Assembly (NCBI GenBank): GCA_947629115.1
Contig: CANRCL010000036.1
Span: 1 to 10,199 of the forward strand
Reading direction: 5' to 3'
Length of the DNA: 10,199 nucleotides
Origin: an uncultured Bacilli bacterium
GTDB taxonomy: Bacteria; Bacillota_I; Bacilli_A; RF39; UBA660
The position numbers and the translations under genes are program-made. The notes below the pieces were generated by a model. That model was not told the DNA's origin. It searched no databases and saw only the letters and a program-made list of their open reading frames with translations. Position 1 is the stretch's first letter. Each line of letters starts with the position of its first letter. Positions 1-7,084 of the stretch are shown piece after piece.

Positions 1-5
1 CAGCA

Positions 6-48
6 TAAACACTGAGTTTGAGAGATTTTGATTTTTAAAAAGTGTTTA
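6..48. repeat. 8-bp inverted repeat in the presumed leader of the off-window left gene
   Basis: TAAACACT (6-13) and AGTGTTTA (41-48) are perfect inverted repeats separated by 27 bp. They lie just downstream of the leftward promoter at 56-84, so the start of that transcript could fold into a long-loop hairpin. The stem is AT-rich and the loop large, so it may be weak or fortuitous. No start codon with a ribosome site is visible in 1-55 on the minus strand. The ATG at 6-4 lacks a Shine-Dalgarno sequence. Confidence 0.3.
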
Positions 49-55
49 AGTTGAG

Positions 56-84
56 ATTATAAAATATTACCCCCCCCCAGTCAA
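56..84 (-). promoter_or_regulatory. Leftward sigma-A-type promoter with G9 tract in the spacer (candidate phase-variable promoter)
   Basis: On the minus strand, TTGACT (84-79) and TATAAT (61-56) are separated by exactly 17 bp, the optimal spacer. Nine of those bases are an uninterrupted G run (78-70), in a window otherwise almost devoid of G/C homopolymers. Changing the run by one or two G would shift the spacer to 15-16 or 18-19 bp and alter promoter strength. The same architecture controls Neisseria porA (known). The predicted start point is about position 49, and the controlled gene lies beyond the left edge. A-tracts on this strand upstream of the -35 (93-87, 106-100, 122-115) could act as an UP element. 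Confidence 0.65.
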
Positions 85-106
85 CATTTTTTTGTTGAAT
101 TTTTTT
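81..106. promoter_or_regulatory. Inverted repeat overlapping the -35; also reads as a plus-strand terminator
   Basis: TCAACA (81-86) and TGTTGA (93-98) flank a six-T loop. Read on the plus strand, the hairpin is followed by A and seven T (100-106), the form of an intrinsic terminator that would stop rightward transcription before it reaches the antisense side of prfB. No plus-strand gene can be supported in bases 1-80. The left arm overlaps the minus-strand -35 (TTGACT, 84-79), so it could instead be an operator. Confidence 0.35.
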
Positions 107-114
107 CACGTGAA
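105..114. promoter_or_regulatory. Perfect palindrome TTCACGTGAA
   Basis: A 10-bp perfect palindrome with a CACGTG core lies between two runs of T (plus strand), about 20 bp upstream of the -35 of the leftward promoter. Position and symmetry suit a dimeric regulator site, but there is only one copy and no regulator gene is adjacent. The assignment is tentative. Confidence 0.25.
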
Positions 115-127
115 TTTTTTTTCCATC

Positions 128-153
128 AAAAAAAGCCTAATTTTATAGACTTT
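128..153 (-). terminator. Intrinsic terminator of prfB
   Basis: On the minus strand, AAAGTCTA (153-146) and TAGGCTTT (139-132) form an 8-bp stem with one T-G wobble around a 6-base loop. The T run continues through 128, giving seven consecutive T in all. It lies 35 bases after the prfB stop, the expected place for the end of the membrane protein-prfB transcript. Confidence 0.6.
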
Positions 154-162
154 CATATTTTT

Positions 163-186
163 GTTGATAACTCATAAGTTTTCAAC
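163..186. repeat. Imperfect hairpin just after the prfB stop codon
   Basis: GTTGATAACT (163-172) and AGTTTTCAAC (177-186) can pair over nine positions with one A-A/T-T mismatch around a 4-base loop. It abuts the prfB stop at 188-190. On the minus strand no T run follows, so it is probably a 3'-end stem and not the terminator itself. On the plus strand it is followed by a T-rich stretch. Confidence 0.3.
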
Positions 187-187
187 A

Positions 188-1247
188 CTATTTTATATTT
201 TTTAAATTATAATCTAACATTTCATATATATCGCCATCTAATATTTTATCTGGTTCTTTACTTTCATAATTACTTCGATTATCTTTAACTAATTTATATG
301 GCTCTAAAACATAACTACGAATTTGACTACCAAAATCAATATTTTTAGAGGTATCTTTTAAAGCATTAATTTTAGCATTTTCTTCTTGTAATTCTTTTTC
401 ATATAATTTATTCTTTAATATTTTCAAAGCAATTTCTTTATTTTTTAATTGACTTCTTTCATTTTGACAAGTAATAACAATTTTAGATGGAATATGGGTT
501 ATTCTTACGGCTGAATTAGAAGTATTAACTGATTGACCTCCGGCTCCACTAGAATGGTAAACATCAATTTTTAAATCATTTTCATTAATTTCTATATTAG
601 GAGTTTCTGTAAATTCGGGAGTAATAGTTATGGACGCAAAAGATGTATGTCTTCTTTTACCAGCATCAAAAGGACTAATTCTAACTAAACGATGAACCCC
701 ACTTTCTCTTTTTAAATAACCATAAGCATTATCTCCTTTAATTAACAATAATGCTGACTTAATTCCGGCTTCTTCTCCCGGAGTTGTATAAATTACTTCA
801 TAACTATAATTATATTTTTCACAAAATCTTTCATACATTCTTAAAAGCATTGATGCCCAGTCACAAGACTCTGTACCACCTGCTCCAGGATGAATTTCTA
901 AATAACAATTTAAATTATCATATTCGCCATTCAAATGAGTTTCTTTTTCTAAATCCATTATTTTATTGGCTAAAGTAGTATATTCTAAATTAAATTCTTC
1001 TTCTGAAAAATCACTTTGTAATAATTCTAAAGTTTCTAATTCTGAAAATAATTTTTCATAATTATTAATTATCTTTTTTAAATGTTGATATTCTTTATTT
1101 ATTTGATTGGCTTTTAAAAAATCATTCCAAAAACCATCAACATTAATATATTGTTCTAACTTTTCAACTTTTATTTTTAAATTATCAATGTCAAAGTGAC
1201 CTCCCAATAGTCACTAAAGTATCTTTTAAATTATCTAAATTATTCAT
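188..1247 (-). CDS. prfB: Peptide chain release factor 2 (RF2), with programmed +1 frameshift
   Basis: RF2 reads UGA and UAA in the ribosomal A site and triggers peptide release. The gene is in two frames. An ATG at 1247-1245, after AAGGAG, opens an 18-codon ORF ending at UGA (1193-1191). A +1 slip on CTT continues as Asp-Ile-Asp and yields about 352 residues, slightly shorter than E. coli RF2 (365). The main frame shows the SPF tripeptide that reads the stop codon (about residues 191-193) and the catalytic GGQ loop (about 236-238, in GAGGQSVN). The apparent TTG start at 1207 in the main frame lies inside the frameshift signal and is not the real start. The gene follows the upstream membrane-protein gene by 12 bp, so they are co-transcribed. 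Because RF2 is present and self-regulated, UGA must be a stop codon here. Confidence 0.96.
1190..1205 (-). promoter_or_regulatory. prfB autoregulatory +1 frameshift site
   Basis: On the minus strand the order is GGGAGG (1205-1200), a three-base TCA, then CTT TGA C (1196-1190). This is the conserved RF2 recoding signal: an internal Shine-Dalgarno-like sequence three bases before CUU, then a UGA followed by C. When RF2 is scarce, slow decoding of UGA lets tRNA-Leu slip from CUU to UUU and translation continues. When RF2 is plentiful, an 18-residue peptide is released. Spacing and slippery codon match the E. coli site. Confidence 0.93.
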
Positions 1248-1259
1248 AGTTCTCCTTAC

Positions 1260-2843
1260 TTAACTAATACTTATTATTTGATTTATTTCACCCTCATTAT
1301 ATAAAATATGAATTTCATCATCTTTACTAATAAAAGGTAAATGTGTTTTATTTACAGAAATATTGGCCATATAATATTCTCCATCAGTATCTGTAAAATA
1401 ATAAATTGTATTACCATCTAAAACAGCAGTTGAAACTTTACTTATAACAATATCTTTTTCTTTAACATTTGTATTATCAATAGTTGTATTTTCTTTTAAA
1501 TATTTTTCAGCAGCCACATCTATACCTAAAGAAGCATCACTTACAACAACTTTTTGATAATCAGCCACATCAATAAAAGCATACATTTTAACAAGTCCGG
1601 CATTATCTTTTAAACTTAATAAATAAGTAGGTTTATTATTTAAATTAATAAGTAATGGGAATGAAGCAACATAACCTTTTTCTTGAACTAATCCCTCTGC
1701 AGAAGCCATTGCACTAAACTCTTCAGCACCTGGAGAAGCATAATAATTTGTCTCTTTAGTTCTTAAATTGATTAAAACAAAACCTAAATTGGATTCATCA
1801 CTAGATACTGATGTAATACCAGTATATAAATAAACATCATCATCCATAACTAAATAATTATAACCCTCGGTTGTATTAATTACATCTTTTTGTCCAAATA
1901 TAGAATTCCAATAACCATTTCGGTATTCGCCCCAGTTATCAACTTGTTCAATTAATAAATCTGCACTATACACATGGTCTACCCAAGTTGGTACTTCATT
2001 TACGGCATATCTTTGACTATCTCCAGTAATTGCGTCTAAAATTACAACACCATTAATTTCTTTTTTCATCCCAATTCCTATATATTTTATAGTTGGAACA
2101 ATCCAATATGGATGTCCATCATTATCAATTTCAAATGAGGCTTCATCAAAAATTGCTGTTGGATAACTTAATCTTAATTTACGATTTAAATTTTCAAAAA
2201 AGTAAGCACTTGGCATATAACGCATTCCTTCAGATAATTCTTCTAAAGAAGCACTACCATCAACTGAATTAACTTTAATATAACCTTTAATACCCTCTTT
2301 ACGATTAGTAAAATATTTAATTAATCCAGCATATTCTAAAGGAGTCACTCTAACTATTTCATTATTATAATTTATTTGAGAATAAATATCGCTTACATAA
2401 AATTGACTTACCCAAGATGTAAATTCACCCATTTTTCTGTCACCAAGTTTTTCACTACTTTCTCTATCTATTAAAGGAGTTTTCGTAAAATCAACTAAAG
2501 CCACATCACTAGAAAAATCATGAGTTTCATCAACTTTTATTCTTTCACTATAACTTTTAGCGTTAAATAATGGTGATACAATAAAATTAATGGCAAAACC
2601 TAAAACTAATAAAATTGGAATACTAATTGATAAATAAAGGGAAACTTTAGACATTTCCATATGTCTGTGATGAATAAAATAATCCAAATTAGAAAATGAT
2701 GTTAAAATTATCAATAAAATGATAATCATAAAGACATAAGTCCAAAATAATGGGCTAGTTAAATTTAATGGTGGCAACATAAAATAATATAAAAATAATG
2801 CTACTCCTAAAGTAATTAAAGTTATAAAAATATTTCTTTTCAT
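1260..2843 (-). CDS. Membrane protein with three N-terminal helices and a large external domain, function unknown
   Basis: The protein has 527 residues. Three hydrophobic helices are visible at about 4-23, 32-50 and 69-92, followed by about 435 mostly soluble residues that should lie outside the cell. The stretch at about 264-280 (NGVVILDAITGDSQRY) resembles a PepSY-type strand-turn repeat, and the aromatic segment at about 285-320 (PTWVDHVYSADLLIEQ and following) looks like the conserved core of an uncharacterised Firmicutes membrane family. No catalytic motif is evident. An ATG start with GAGGAA seven bases upstream is convincing. The stop codon is 12 bp before prfB, so the two are translated from one message. 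A role in the envelope is inference; the pairing with prfB may be only operon organisation. Confidence 0.8.
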   Translation of the reverse strand: MKRNIFITLITLGVALFLYYFMLPPLNLTSPLFWTYVFMIIILLIILTSFSNLDYFIHHRHMEMSKVSLYLSISIPILLVLGFAINFIVSPLFNAKSYSERIKVDETHDFSSDVALVDFTKTPLIDRESSEKLGDRKMGEFTSWVSQFYVSDIYSQINYNNEIVRVTPLEYAGLIKYFTNRKEGIKGYIKVNSVDGSASLEELSEGMRYMPSAYFFENLNRKLRLSYPTAIFDEASFEIDNDGHPYWIVPTIKYIGIGMKKEINGVVILDAITGDSQRYAVNEVPTWVDHVYSADLLIEQVDNWGEYRNGYWNSIFGQKDVINTTEGYNYLVMDDDVYLYTGITSVSSDESNLGFVLINLRTKETNYYASPGAEEFSAMASAEGLVQEKGYVASFPLLINLNNKPTYLLSLKDNAGLVKMYAFIDVADYQKVVVSDASLGIDVAAEKYLKENTTIDNTNVKEKDIVISKVSTAVLDGNTIYYFTDTDGEYYMANISVNKTHLPFISKDDEIHILYNEGEINQIISIS

Positions 2844-2864
2844 ATATTCCTCTTTTCTAATACT

Positions 2865-2873
2865 ATTTTATCA
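2865..2873 (-). promoter_or_regulatory. Candidate extended -10 promoter for the membrane protein-prfB operon
   Basis: On the minus strand TGA TAAAAT (2873-2865) has the extended -10 form TGN plus hexamer. No good -35 is present at 16-18 bp. It lies immediately downstream of the terminator at 2876-2912, 22 bases before the start codon, where a promoter would be needed if that terminator is efficient. This is a moderate to weak call. Confidence 0.4.
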
Positions 2874-2875
2874 AT

Positions 2876-2912
2876 AAAAAAACAAAAAATGAAGATATTA
2901 TTTAATCCTCAT
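2876..2912 (-). terminator. Intrinsic terminator overlapping the end of the ATPase-like gene
   Basis: On the minus strand ATGAGGAT (2912-2905) and ATCTTCAT (2896-2889) form an 8-bp stem with one G-T wobble and an 8-base loop. It is followed by TTTTT G TTTTTTT (2888-2876). The stem contains the last codons of the upstream gene and the loop its stop codon (2900-2898), so ribosomes finishing that ORF would hinder folding. This could make termination depend on translation. Confidence 0.55.
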
Positions 2913-3674
2913 TAATTTATGATAACTATCATCTAATTCTACTATTTCATAATCGTGACCCAATTGAACATAATTTCCCATTGTATCTGTACTAGTTAAA
3001 TAATTATTAGGATCTAACATTATCTTCATTGAAATATCGGAATTAATTCTTGAACCAACTAAATCATTTAAACATTCTTGAGAAGTAAGAGAGATAGGAC
3101 TTTCAATATCAGTAATAATACCAAAATATGCTGGATTATTTAAAGCATCTTTAATAAAATAAAGCCAAAATTGTAAATCACTTCCAAAAGGAATTTTTAC
3201 ACCCTTAAAATCATAAAACTTTTCTCCAGTAGTCAAATATCTATTCCATAATTCTCGATAAGTAAAACAAGAAATTTCAAGATTTCTAATTAACTCATTA
3301 AAATCTTTAACAAAATTATCTTCATTTTTAATTAAAATTTCATTAACTCTAGTTAATAATTTTTTACTTCTTAAATTACATTCTTTAATCCCTATTTCAT
3401 TTTTTATTCTTTTTAAAATATGATAAACAACTTGAAAAAGTAAATACTCCCTATTAATTAAGGCTAAGTGATTTCTATCAACTTGTTCAATATTTCTTTT
3501 ATTTATATCTAAAGCAAAATCTTCTACTTTTACAGCAATAGGTGAATAACTATCAGGTTTTACTGGGTAATCATCTAATAAATTATTAATTAATTTATCT
3601 TTTTCTTTTGCATCTTCGCCATATATTATTTGATGTCTACTTTGCCCTAAAATTTTTTGTTCAATATATCTCAT
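2898..3674 (-). CDS. Putative degenerate AAA/ORC-like ATPase
   Basis: The protein has 258 residues and no signal peptide or membrane helix. A weak P-loop NTPase resemblance is visible. Residues 14-33 have the hydrophobic strand-glycine-helix layout of a Walker A region (IIYGEDAKEKDKLI), but the GK[ST] signature is replaced by E-K-D. A strand near 184-191 (FGIITDIE) resembles Walker B. The region about 195-250 (SLTSQECLNDLVGSRINSD and the following KIML..DYEIVELD) recalls the sensor region of bacterial ORC/CDC6-like ATPases. If correct, nucleotide hydrolysis is doubtful. Helices between about 66 and 145 have no recognisable domain. It has its own promoter (3700-3729) and terminator. The product could equally be a novel family, so the function is uncertain. 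Confidence 0.75.
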   Translation of the reverse strand: MRYIEQKILGQSRHQIIYGEDAKEKDKLINNLLDDYPVKPDSYSPIAVKVEDFALDINKRNIEQVDRNHLALINREYLLFQVVYHILKRIKNEIGIKECNLRSKKLLTRVNEILIKNEDNFVKDFNELIRNLEISCFTYRELWNRYLTTGEKFYDFKGVKIPFGSDLQFWLYFIKDALNNPAYFGIITDIESPISLTSQECLNDLVGSRINSDISMKIMLDPNNYLTSTDTMGNYVQLGHDYEIVELDDSYHKLMRIK

Positions 3675-3699
3675 AATAACTCTTCTTTCCGTAAGTTGT

Positions 3700-3729
3700 A
3701 TTATAGCATACTAAATAATCATAAGTCAT
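3700..3729 (-). promoter_or_regulatory. Promoter of the ATPase-like gene (extended -10)
   Basis: On the minus strand ATGACT (3729-3724) is followed after 18 bp by TATAAT (3705-3700). The -10 is preceded by TGC, making an extended -10 (TGNTATAAT). The predicted start is near 3693, giving a leader of about 20 bases with an AGAAGAG ribosome site before the ATG at 3674. The -35 matches the consensus at four of six positions. Confidence 0.65.
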
Positions 3730-3774
3730 TAATTATTAAATATTTTTGATTGTTAAATATACTAAATTCAATTA

Positions 3775-5373
3775 TTACTTTCCTACTAAAACTAATTTAT
3801 TAATATTTTTTAAATAACTTGAATTAGTTAAAACTGTTTTAGAAACTTGCATAGTACTTCCCGAGGCATGAATAATTAAGGGTTCATTATTAACTATGCC
3901 AACATAAAGCATAACGTGGCCATTTTGAAATAATAGACTAGGTTCAGTATTTTTAATAAGTTGTAATTTTTGATTATTTGTTTTACCTGCTAAACTAATT
4001 ATTTTACCAACACTTTGATTTTGACTTGAAGTATTTCTAGGGAAAGTGAACCCAAAGGTTCTATAAACATTGCTTACAAAACTAGAACAGTCTACTCCTT
4101 TATTCATACCTCCCCAACTATAACTTACTCCTAAATATTTTTCGGCTTCGTTAATTATATTTTCTAATGTATAAGGTAAATAACCAACATTAGCGCTTTT
4201 TTTCGCAATTGCAAGGGATTTTTTATAAACATTATTATTGGTATCTTTAACTGGTAAAACTACATTATAACTAGAAGTGGTTTCTCCAACTAAAGGCAAT
4301 TTTACACTCATATCTAATATTTCATTATTAATATTGATACTAGAATCAGTAATAACAACAAACTTTAAAGGATTAGTAAAATATTCTATATCATCTTTAG
4401 TAGCCAAGGCTACTTTATCTTTTTCTATCCAACCCAAATAAAAAGGACTAATTACAAAATACCATAAATTATCTTTACTTTCGTGAATTATTAAAACTGG
4501 AGTATTAATATGCAATTCTGTTTCTTGTAATCTATCAAAATCTTGTTTATTTGAAGTATCATAAAAATGCATATTAGTAGGCATACTTCTTAAATTAGCC
4601 CGACTTACTATAATACCTCTTCTTATATTATTATTAATATTTTCTAAATTACGATTATCTAAAATACTTTGGGTATTATTAACATTTAATTCTTCACGAC
4701 CATTATATTTAGGTAGTTTAGGCAAATTATATTTTTCAATAAAAGATTTTATTTGATTATCAGAAATATTAATTAAAGTATCTAAATTATAATACATATC
4801 CGTTTTATTAGTTATTTGTTTATTATATTCTAAAATTTCTTCCGTTGTTAAAATAACTTTATTGTTAGTTTTATCATTTGATACTTCCGAATTATTATTT
4901 GTTTCGGATTTTTCATTATTAGAATTATTGGTATCATTTTCATTATTTTCTACTTTTGGAGGGTTTGATTCATTATTTGGTTTAGTAGATGATGGTTTAT
5001 CTTGAACAGTAGGTTCTTGAGTTTCTACTTTTATTGGTTCTTTTTCAATAATTAAGCCCATTTTAATTAAATCATCAGTACTTAAAATATTTTTATCAAT
5101 TAATTCTTTCAAAGTATAAACATCTCCATCTAAATATTTTATGGTAATTTCTTTACTTTTGCTACAAACTAAATAGTATCTATATTCATTATCTTTTTTG
5201 ATTTCTTCTTTATAATTTTCACAATTAGCATTATTGTTATGAATTTTTAAAACCAGTGCATTTTTTATTAGTTTATCATTTTTATAATGGGTTGGGGTAA
5301 TTAAAGGCCAAATTAAAATCCCATTAATAACTAATAATATTAATGAGATTATATATAAATCTTTTTTTGCCAT
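3775..5373 (-). CDS. Membrane-anchored SH3/NlpC-P60 peptidoglycan hydrolase
   Basis: The 532-residue protein is probably a gamma-D-glutamyl-type cell-wall endopeptidase acting outside the membrane. It has one N-terminal hydrophobic segment (about 7-26), best read as a signal anchor. A soluble region to about 110 and a disordered Asn/Ser/Glu-rich linker (about 112-172) follow. Residues about 173-230 match the N-terminal stabilising domain of this family (EEILEYNKQI). An SH3b1-type domain lies at about 256-326 (ANLRSMPT, ESKDNLWYFV, YLGWIEKDKVA), and a probable second SH3-like domain at 336-400. The NlpC/P60 domain spans about 402-532, with catalytic Cys429 (GVDCSSFV), His486 (NGHVMLYVG) and a probable third residue His502 (IIHASG). 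All catalytic residues are present. The start is supported by AGGTGA five bases upstream. Substrate specificity is inferred from domain order. Confidence 0.9.
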   Translation of the reverse strand: MAKKDLYIISLILLVINGILIWPLITPTHYKNDKLIKNALVLKIHNNNANCENYKEEIKKDNEYRYYLVCSKSKEITIKYLDGDVYTLKELIDKNILSTDDLIKMGLIIEKEPIKVETQEPTVQDKPSSTKPNNESNPPKVENNENDTNNSNNEKSETNNNSEVSNDKTNNKVILTTEEILEYNKQITNKTDMYYNLDTLINISDNQIKSFIEKYNLPKLPKYNGREELNVNNTQSILDNRNLENINNNIRRGIIVSRANLRSMPTNMHFYDTSNKQDFDRLQETELHINTPVLIIHESKDNLWYFVISPFYLGWIEKDKVALATKDDIEYFTNPLKFVVITDSSININNEILDMSVKLPLVGETTSSYNVVLPVKDTNNNVYKKSLAIAKKSANVGYLPYTLENIINEAEKYLGVSYSWGGMNKGVDCSSFVSNVYRTFGFTFPRNTSSQNQSVGKIISLAGKTNNQKLQLIKNTEPSLLFQNGHVMLYVGIVNNEPLIIHASGSTMQVSKTVLTNSSYLKNINKLVLVGK

Positions 5374-5401
5374 CTAAATCACCTACTTTTAGTATGACAT
5401 A

Positions 5402-5429
5402 ATTATACCATTTTATTTATAGCTTATAA
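5402..5429 (-). promoter_or_regulatory. Promoter of the NlpC/P60 gene (extended -10), overlapping the NERD 3' end
   Basis: On the minus strand TTATAA (5429-5424) is followed after 16 bp by TATAAT (5407-5402), preceded by TGG, again an extended -10. The -35 lies within the last codons of the NERD gene. The predicted start near 5395 leaves a leader of about 20 bases carrying AGGTGA before the ATG at 5373. No terminator is seen after the NERD gene, so some read-through is likely. Confidence 0.6.
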
Positions 5430-6369
5430 TATTTACTATTTCTTCACCATGATATTTAATTTTTACATCAGATAAAATATTCATCTTTTTTAATTCTTCT
5501 AAACTTGTAGGTAAATTTAGCATTATTTTTTCTAACTCTTCATTAGTAAATATATAATATGCCGGAATATTTCTATCTTTGGCTTTATCTTTACGATAAT
5601 TTAATAATTTTTCTCTTATCATATCAGGTGTGTTTTTATATTTATTAGCAAAATCATAAACATTATTAGTATTATTTTCTAATATTGAATTTGCTAAAGA
5701 TAACATTTTATTTTTTGAATAATAATAGTCCTTATCATAATTATCTAAATCTTTTTTAATATAACTAATTAGTTGGTCTACTTTTATAATATCTTTTTTG
5801 ATTTCTCTTGGAGCATAATAAGTATTTAACACTGCTTTATGATTAGCCAAAACTACCAATGATTTAAACATATACTTATCAAAATTTTTTTCTAATAATA
5901 ATTTTCTAATAAAACTTGCATTGCTTTGAATCTTTTTTCGTAATATTTCTTTATGTCTAGAAATTTGTGTATAAGGAGAATATATACCCTCTTTAATTTT
6001 ATTGCCATTTATTTCATATTCTCTTATGAAATCTCCTTTATTATTAACTGTAATATTACCTATTAGATTTTTACATTCGACTAAATAAGTAAATCCTTTA
6101 GTTATAATAATATAATCAAATTGGGCTTTTAAATCTTCATATTCTATTACTATATCATGTAAAACATACATTCCAATATTGGAATTTTTTAATTCAAACT
6201 CTATTTCTTTTTCTCCTTGTATACCAAATTCTAATAATTTAATATCTTTATCAATTTTATTTTTATCAGTTAATTTTTCTCTTATTTGTTTTAATTTTGC
6301 TAATTGAGTTTCTAAATTACTATCAGATTTTAAAAAGATAGGTTCATTAAATTTATTAAATAATTCCAT
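5413..6369 (-). CDS. NERD-domain putative nuclease with C-terminal HRDC domain
   Basis: The protein has 318 residues. The NERD domain (about 45-150) belongs to the restriction-endonuclease-like fold. It shows the entry motif G49-x-x-G52-E53 (GIQGEKEIEF), Asp85 in QFDYIIIT and E98-x-K100 in YLVECKN, which together form the expected metal-binding D...ExK site. Residues about 252-316 form an HRDC domain (IREKLLNYRKDKAK, NIPAYYIFTNEEL, NLPTSLEELKK), known from RecQ helicases and RNase D as a nucleic-acid-binding helical module. No membrane segment is present. The middle (about 150-245) is helical and unassigned. The ATG is 2 bp after the upstream stop codon, so translation is probably coupled to the Cys-rich partner. 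A role in DNA processing or defence is inference from the family. Confidence 0.88.
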   Translation of the reverse strand: MELFNKFNEPIFLKSDSNLETQLAKLKQIREKLTDKNKIDKDIKLLEFGIQGEKEIEFELKNSNIGMYVLHDIVIEYEDLKAQFDYIIITKGFTYLVECKNLIGNITVNNKGDFIREYEINGNKIKEGIYSPYTQISRHKEILRKKIQSNASFIRKLLLEKNFDKYMFKSLVVLANHKAVLNTYYAPREIKKDIIKVDQLISYIKKDLDNYDKDYYYSKNKMLSLANSILENNTNNVYDFANKYKNTPDMIREKLLNYRKDKAKDRNIPAYYIFTNEELEKIMLNLPTSLEELKKMNILSDVKIKYHGEEIVNIISYK

Positions 6370-6371
6370 TG

Positions 6372-7058
6372 TTATCTAGTTCTTTCTCGGACTATTTGTT
6401 TTGTGTCTTCTTCTGATAAAGTTTGGGTTTTATATTTGATTAAATTCATAAATAGATTAAATACTTCGGGATAACAACGGGATGAAAAATAATCTCCTAA
6501 ATTTATATCCATTGATGATTGCTTATAATTTTTGGCTTTGGCTATAACTAATTTCACTGTATTACCATTGTCAACTACATTAAAATGCGTTTTATCTTTA
6601 TTTATATCATCAATTGTATATATTGTTTTATCATTTAAAGATTCACAAAATTCTAAAAAAGCACTATATAGACCATTAGCATTATCTTCAATATCTCGAA
6701 AAACAAAACTTAATGTTGTAAAATCGTCATCTAAATCAGTTTCTTCACTATCATAAGCATTAATTCCAAATTTAGGAACTCCTTTAGGATTAATTATAAA
6801 TAATTTAAGATATTTTATGATTTCATTGTTTCTTTTTGTTATTATTAAAAAACCAGGTCCACCATAAGAATCATCATAAAATAATTCATTTACTTCTTGA
6901 GAATAGTTAAAAGCAAAGCGATGGTTATCACAAACATAATTATTATTTACTTCTTCAATAGAAAATGGATTGTTTTCACACTTTAAAATTTCTTCATCTT
7001 GAAATTTATAATGATGACAATCTATACAATTACTACAATTTCTACTACAATTTTCCAT
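6372..7058 (-). CDS. Cys-rich N-terminus (probable metal-binding) protein of unknown function
   Basis: The protein has 228 residues and no known full-length family that I recognise. The first 45 residues hold Cys4, Cys8, Cys11 and Cys14, followed by His15-His16, then Cys27 and Cys43. This spacing suits a zinc or iron-sulphur site. The rest (about 50-228) is acidic and mixed alpha/beta with no catalytic motif that I can name. No signal peptide is seen, so it should be cytoplasmic. The ATG is well supported by AAGGGGG seven bases upstream. It is the first gene of a tight operon with the NERD-HRDC protein, 2 bp apart, so the two probably act together. NERD proteins in other lineages are known to carry fused zinc ribbons, so this ORF may supply a metal-binding module as a separate chain (inference). 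Confidence 0.8.
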   Translation of the reverse strand: MENCSRNCSNCIDCHHYKFQDEEILKCENNPFSIEEVNNNYVCDNHRFAFNYSQEVNELFYDDSYGGPGFLIITKRNNEIIKYLKLFIINPKGVPKFGINAYDSEETDLDDDFTTLSFVFRDIEDNANGLYSAFLEFCESLNDKTIYTIDDINKDKTHFNVVDNGNTVKLVIAKAKNYKQSSMDINLGDYFSSRCYPEVFNLFMNLIKYKTQTLSEEDTKQIVRERTR

Positions 7059-7084
7059 ACTATAACCCCCTTAATTAGGTTAGT

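Noticed and set aside
1..31. End of a plus-strand gene (frame open to TGA at 29-31)
   Set aside because: Only nine codons with no recognisable content; the frame is open by chance as readily as by coding.
784..978. Plus-strand ORF within prfB
   Set aside because: Antisense to conserved RF2 codons, with no recognisable protein features. The same applies to 6532-6756 and 9606-9845.
1192..1207. TTG start giving an RF2 beginning MGGHF
   Set aside because: It lies within the frameshift signal. The upstream ATG at 1247 with AAGGAG and the CTT TGA C site explain the gene better.
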